A DNA stretch of 17,494 nucleotides from positions 1 through 17,494 of the forward strand of contig CAUERX010000031.1 in NCBI GenBank assembly GCA_959020415.1, in the 5' to 3' direction. The position numbers were made by a program, and so were the translations under genes. Source of the DNA: an uncultured bacterium. GTDB taxonomy: Bacteria > Bacillota_I > Bacilli_A > RF39 > UBA660. The notes beneath the pieces were generated by a model. The model searched no databases. It was given only the letters and a program-made list of their open reading frames with translations, and had not been told where the DNA came from. This document shows, one piece after another, positions 14,157-17,494 of the stretch; the first letter of the stretch is position 1; every line of letters starts with the position of its first letter.

Positions 14157-15815
14157 ATGAAGAAAAATAGCTTTCTTGCTGGAGCAGCTATTTCAACTAT
14201 TGGAATAATAATTTGTAAATTTATCGGTCTTGTTTACGTTATCCCATTTTATGCGATAATTGGTGTTCAAGGTGGAGCCCTTTACAGTTATGCCTATTCA
14301 ATTTATAACATGTTTTTAAATTTAGCAACCAGTGGTATTCCTGTTGCTATGAGTAAAGTCGTAAGTGAATATAATAGTTTGAAATATTTTAACACCAAGG
14401 AAAAGACCTTTAAAACCGGTCTTAAAATAATTGGTGTTTTAGGTGTCTTAGTCTTTTTAATACTAGTTATTTTTGCCCCTCAAATTGCCTATCTAATAAT
14501 CGGTGATGTTAAGGGTGGTAATTCAATTGAAGACGTAACCTTAGTTATTAGAATAATCGCCACAGCTATTTTAGTTGTTCCATTTTTGAGTGTTTCCAAG
14601 GGTTATCTTCAAGGGCATAAAATTATGCAAGTTTCATCTGTCGCAAACATCTTAGAACAGATTGTTAGAGTTATTGTTATTTTAGGTGGTAGTTTCTTTG
14701 CCTTAAAAGTATTCCATGCCTCAGTAACAACAGCTGTCGGCATTGCTGTTTTTGGAGCTACGGTAGGTGCTATTGCCGCATATTTCTATGTTGCAAGTAA
14801 AATTAAGAAAAATAAAAAAGAATTAAATCGGACTGCTCCAGTAACGAGAGATGAAGTCAAGATAACAACTAAAGACGTGGCTCGAAAAATCATTTTCTAT
14901 GCCTTACCATTTGTTGTTATCTCTGTTCTTCAATCGGCGTTCACTATGGTTGATGTTTTCACGGTTGTTAAATCATTAGTATCTTTAGGTTATACTACGG
15001 CGATCAGTGAAAATGTTTTAAGCGTTTTAGCTACTTGGGGAAGTAAGCTTAACATGATTGTTATGTCAATATCTACTGGTATTGTTATGAGCTTAATTCC
15101 GACTATTGCTGCCGCTTATGCCATTAAAAACTATAAAGAAGTTCATGCCAAAATAAATCAAGCTTTACAAACATTACTTTTAGTTACTGTTCCTTTAGCG
15201 GTTGGTATTAGTTATATGGCTTCCGACGTTTGGACTGTTTTCTATGGTTATAATGAACTTAATATATCAATCTTTAGATTGCTAATTCTATCGCAGATTC
15301 CACTTTCAATAAGTTCCGTTATGGTCAATACTAATCAAACGATGAATAACACCAAAGAGACAATCCTTGCTTTAGGGGGAAGTGTTCTAGCTAAAATATG
15401 TTTAAATGTTCCAATGATGCATTTGTTTGATATGATGGGAATTGAAGCTTATTATGCTCCGATTGTCTTAAACATGATTATCGATACCTTATGTAGTTTA
15501 TTCTTATTAAGCGTGATCAAAAAGAAAACAAATATCAGTTATCTCAAATCAACAAGAACTTTAATCAAAGTAACATTCTGTACTGCTATTATGATTGTTA
15601 GTTTAATGATTATTAATTTATTCATTCCAAATATTACTTCATCAAGATTTATTGCTATTCTTCAAATAATATTATATGGTGTAATTGGTGTCATTGTTTA
15701 TTTTGTTGTCGCATATAAATCTAAAACAATTGATGAAATATTAGGCAAAGGTGCTGTTCAAAAAGTATTTATTAAAGTAAAAAGTAAGCTTGTCAAAAAT
15801 AGTAAGGTAGGTTAA
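14157..15815 (+). CDS. MOP-superfamily lipid flippase (YtgP/SpoVB/MurJ-like)
   Basis: 552 residues, about 14 membrane helices, in the COG2244 polysaccharide-transporter family. It begins NSFLAGAAISTIGIIICKFI and contains the family-like VYVIPFYAIIG, MFLNLATSGIPVAMSKVVSE, VSKGYLQGHK and MVDVFTVVKSL segments. Close relatives are YtgP/SpoVB of Bacillus, which flip lipid-linked cell-wall precursors or act in spore cortex formation. The tail is basic (KVKSKLVKNSKVG). GGGTG (14147-14151) lies just ahead of the ATG. With the two M23 proteins nearby it suggests a cell-wall cluster; the Cse60 neighbour is compatible with a spore link, but no sporulation operon is seen here. Substrate is inferred only. 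Confidence 0.88.
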   Translation: MKKNSFLAGAAISTIGIIICKFIGLVYVIPFYAIIGVQGGALYSYAYSIYNMFLNLATSGIPVAMSKVVSEYNSLKYFNTKEKTFKTGLKIIGVLGVLVFLILVIFAPQIAYLIIGDVKGGNSIEDVTLVIRIIATAILVVPFLSVSKGYLQGHKIMQVSSVANILEQIVRVIVILGGSFFALKVFHASVTTAVGIAVFGATVGAIAAYFYVASKIKKNKKELNRTAPVTRDEVKITTKDVARKIIFYALPFVVISVLQSAFTMVDVFTVVKSLVSLGYTTAISENVLSVLATWGSKLNMIVMSISTGIVMSLIPTIAAAYAIKNYKEVHAKINQALQTLLLVTVPLAVGISYMASDVWTVFYGYNELNISIFRLLILSQIPLSISSVMVNTNQTMNNTKETILALGGSVLAKICLNVPMMHLFDMMGIEAYYAPIVLNMIIDTLCSLFLLSVIKKKTNISYLKSTRTLIKVTFCTAIMIVSLMIINLFIPNITSSRFIAILQIILYGVIGVIVYFVVAYKSKTIDEILGKGAVQKVFIKVKSKLVKNSKVG

Positions 15816-15816
15816 A

Positions 15817-15940
15817 CTGGAGAAGTTAAAGAAAAAAATTATTTCTGATATTGCTTTTTCACCAGCAAAATATTCTAAACCATTTATTATAACGCTATGT
15901 TGATATTCCAGAAGCAGTAAAACAACAATATCAAGATTAA
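15817..15940 (+). pseudogene. possible frameshifted small-gene remnant
   Basis: After the flippase stop, one frame reads EKLKKKIISDIAFSPAKYSK then PFI and soon stops (TGA at 15901-15903). A shifted frame from 15894 continues RYVDIPEAVKQQYQD and stops at 15938-15940. Joined, the two pieces give a plausible protein of about 40 residues, but a frameshift is needed near 15885-15893, and there is no ATG or clear ribosome site (only CTG at 15817). It could be decay of a gene like those used in small Bacillota operons, or chance. No family is recognised. The remainder of the 213-base gap (15941-16028) holds nothing clear. Confidence 0.3.
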
Positions 15941-16028
15941 ACAATTTGACTATTAAAACCATTTATGGTAGTATTATGCCAGATTAAAGGAATAAGATTT
16001 AAGAATTAAAAAGAGGGGAAGTGCGAGT

Positions 16029-17345
16029 ATGGAAAAATTAAGTTTTTTTGAAAAATTAGGCATTCTTGGTCAAAATATTCTCGCGCACCCTATTTTTATA
16101 TGTCTTTTATTATTACCAGTATTATTAATATTCTTTAATAAAAAAATAACTAAGAAAGCTGTTGTTTTAATTTACATTGCAGTTATATTAGTAGTCCTTT
16201 TTGTCGGTAATACAACTCTTTTTGAACTTTTTGATAATGTTGTTGACGGTATATTTATGACTCTGTATTTTCCAAATTTCATTACCTTATTTATCGTTGA
16301 AGTTTTATCGGCCATTATTACTTTAATTACTTTCTTAAAAAAAGATATCACTAAAGTAACAAAAATTATTAATATTACAGGTTTTGCTATTATTCAGACA
16401 TTATTCTGTTTAGTATTGACTATTATTCAAGTTAACGATATTGATATATATAAAGAAAATGCTTTATATGCCAGTAGCGATGTTCTGACTTTAATGCAAC
16501 TTTTAATGGGAACTTTTGCCCTCCAAATTATAACCTTAGTTGTAGTGCACGCCATTGATAGAATAACAGCCAGATTAGATGCCAAAGAAAATGGTACTAG
16601 TATTGATATTCAAAAGCAAATAGAAAGCTTAAAAGAAACAAAAACAGTTCTTCCAGAAGGTAGAATAACTCATGCTAAAGTAGAACCTGAAGTTAAAATA
16701 ATAGTTAAAGAACCAGAAGTAAAACTTCCACCGATTATTCCTGTAAAACCTTTAGATAAAAATTTAATTAAAGAAGAAAAAATCGAACCAATTAATTTAA
16801 ATGAAGAAATCATTAAAGAAGAACATAAACCTGATTTATTAAAGCCAATGGAAGATCCAAAACCATTCATTAGTCCAAAAACTCCAATTGTTAAGGAAGT
16901 TGTTAAACAAAAAATATCAGAACCTATTAGTAAATCACAAGACGTTAAAATACCAATAATTTCAGAGCCAGTTTCTTCTTTTGAAAATTTTAAATTAGAG
17001 TATCCAGAAAAAAAAGCTCCAGCAGTAACTGAAATGGCTTCAGTGATTAAAAAAGAAAAATTAAAGCCTATTGAAACATTTATCAAACCAACACCTATCG
17101 AATTTTCAAAAGTTGCAAAAAAGGTAGCCCAGCCTTCAGTTGTGAATGAAACCGTGGCTCTTTCAGAACAAAAGCTGCCTATTGCTCAGCCAGAACCAAT
17201 AACTAAAGAAACTCCAAAACCAGTTGTTCAAGCAGTACCTGAACAATCGCAAGAAGGAAAAGAACTTATTACTAATTTAGAAATTATTGATTTTGATAAG
17301 ACTGTTAAAGCTATTAAAAACTTAAAAACTGTATATACATTATAA
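16029..17345 (+). CDS. five-helix membrane protein with Pro/Lys/Glu-rich tail
   Basis: 438 residues; AGAGGGG (16012-16018) precedes the ATG by about 10 bases. Hydrophobic helices lie at about residues 18-36, 43-61, 77-102, 113-134 and 153-174. The rest (180-430) is soluble and low-complexity, full of Pro, Lys, Glu and Val with loosely repeated KEPEVK, PIIPVKPL and EPI segments, and ends with IIDFDKTVKAIKNLKTVYTL, which looks like a conserved short tail. I recognise no family. The charged tail could be a flexible cytoplasmic or wall-facing tether. A terminator follows at once, so it ends its transcript. Context (flippase, wall hydrolases) suggests an envelope role, which is inference only. Confidence 0.85.
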   Translation: MEKLSFFEKLGILGQNILAHPIFICLLLLPVLLIFFNKKITKKAVVLIYIAVILVVLFVGNTTLFELFDNVVDGIFMTLYFPNFITLFIVEVLSAIITLITFLKKDITKVTKIINITGFAIIQTLFCLVLTIIQVNDIDIYKENALYASSDVLTLMQLLMGTFALQIITLVVVHAIDRITARLDAKENGTSIDIQKQIESLKETKTVLPEGRITHAKVEPEVKIIVKEPEVKLPPIIPVKPLDKNLIKEEKIEPINLNEEIIKEEHKPDLLKPMEDPKPFISPKTPIVKEVVKQKISEPISKSQDVKIPIISEPVSSFENFKLEYPEKKAPAVTEMASVIKKEKLKPIETFIKPTPIEFSKVAKKVAQPSVVNETVALSEQKLPIAQPEPITKETPKPVVQAVPEQSQEGKELITNLEIIDFDKTVKAIKNLKTVYTL

Positions 17346-17370
17346 GAAAGTTTAAAAACTTTCTTTTTTA
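17344..17370 (+). terminator. intrinsic terminator after the last complete gene
   Basis: AAGAAAGTTT (17344-17353) pairs with AAACTTTCTT (17356-17365), effectively an 8-9 bp stem with a 4-base loop, followed by T residues. Confidence 0.88.
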
Positions 17371-17432
17371 TACCCCACCAACTTTGGTTAATGATCAAAA
17401 TAAATTTTTTTGATGAAAAGAGATTGAAAATA

Positions 17433-17465
17433 TTGACAATAGGGGGGGGGGGGGGGGGGTATAAA
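17433..17465 (+). promoter_or_regulatory. promoter with poly-G spacer (candidate phase-variable promoter)
   Basis: A consensus -35 TTGACA (17433-17438) is followed by ATA, 18 G (17442-17459), and TATAAA (17460-17465). The spacer is 21 bases, against an optimum near 17, so a 14-G tract would give ideal spacing. Slipped-strand changes in the G tract should therefore change promoter strength. The same arrangement (TAG, G run, TATAAT) occurs at the left edge ahead of the DGR target gene. A 7-bp inverted repeat (ATCAAAA 17394-17400 / TTTTGAT 17408-17414) lies upstream. Confidence 0.75.
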
Positions 17466-17489
17466 AAAAATAGAGAGCAAAAAGAAAAA

Positions 17490-17494
17490 ATGAA
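17490..17494 (+). CDS. possible start of a further gene, cut by the window edge
   Basis: ATG at 17490-17492 lies 24 bases after the TATAAA of the poly-G promoter. Only five bases are visible, the ribosome site is weak (GAGAG at 17473-17477), and nothing can be said about the product. It is the only gene the right-hand promoter could serve within the window. Confidence 0.3.

Noticed and set aside
16670..17086. Minus-strand 138-codon frame opposite the Pro/Lys/Glu-rich tail
   Set aside because: Shadow of a low-complexity plus-strand gene; no ribosome site and Ser/Ile-rich composition.

Overview
The window comes from an AT-rich, Gram-positive-type bacterium. Spore-associated (Cse60-like) and cell-wall genes, strong AGGAGG-type ribosome sites, the poly-T style of terminators and the surface-protein style all fit a gut-type Bacillota/Bacilli lineage. 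That placement is inference. Stops are mostly TAA/TAG and tryptophan is read from TGG, so the standard bacterial code fits.

The left third (about 1-6189) is a diversity-generating retroelement (DGR). A 983-residue secreted or membrane-anchored surface protein (130-3081) carries a C-terminal variable region (VR, 2897-3009). Just downstream lie two tandem template repeats, TR1 (3146-3290) and TR2 (3318-3459). VR differs from TR1 at 15 positions, and all 15 are adenines in TR1; no other TR1 base differs across 113 bp. That is the fingerprint of adenine-specific mutagenic retrohoming. TR2 has the same ends but a different core and no VR in the window. Next come four genes that overlap or abut: a MutS-domain-I-like protein, an Avd-like helical protein, a single-pass membrane protein of unknown function, and a DGR-type reverse transcriptase (YMDD, with GNETSQ in motif B). 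The space from 3082 to 3698 holds several tetraloop hairpins and a perfect 30-bp palindrome.

Both window edges hold a poly-G tract directly abutting a TATAAT/TATAAA -10 box. On the right, TTGACA precedes the tract, so the G tract (18 G) forms most of the -35/-10 spacer. Slippage there would change promoter spacing and switch transcription. The left copy (12 G) sits before the DGR target gene. If this is correct, the surface protein combines phase-variable expression with targeted hypermutation. The first 60 bases are strongly G-skewed and may contain assembly noise.

The rest is mostly envelope-related. A YhcC-type radical SAM gene (6198-7136, minus strand) converges on the reverse transcriptase and shares a bidirectional terminator with it. 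It is followed by a YfcC-like membrane transporter with a 72-residue lysine-rich insert, a membrane-anchored arylsulfate sulfotransferase, and a likely operon of a YgjP-like metallopeptidase plus two tandem PcsB/CwlO-like coiled-coil M23 proteins. The first of those two has lost a canonical zinc-ligand histidine. Then come a 56-residue Cse60-like gene, a MOP-superfamily lipid flippase, a degraded small-gene remnant, and a five-helix membrane protein with a long Pro/Lys/Glu tail. The window ends just as another gene appears to start behind the second poly-G promoter.
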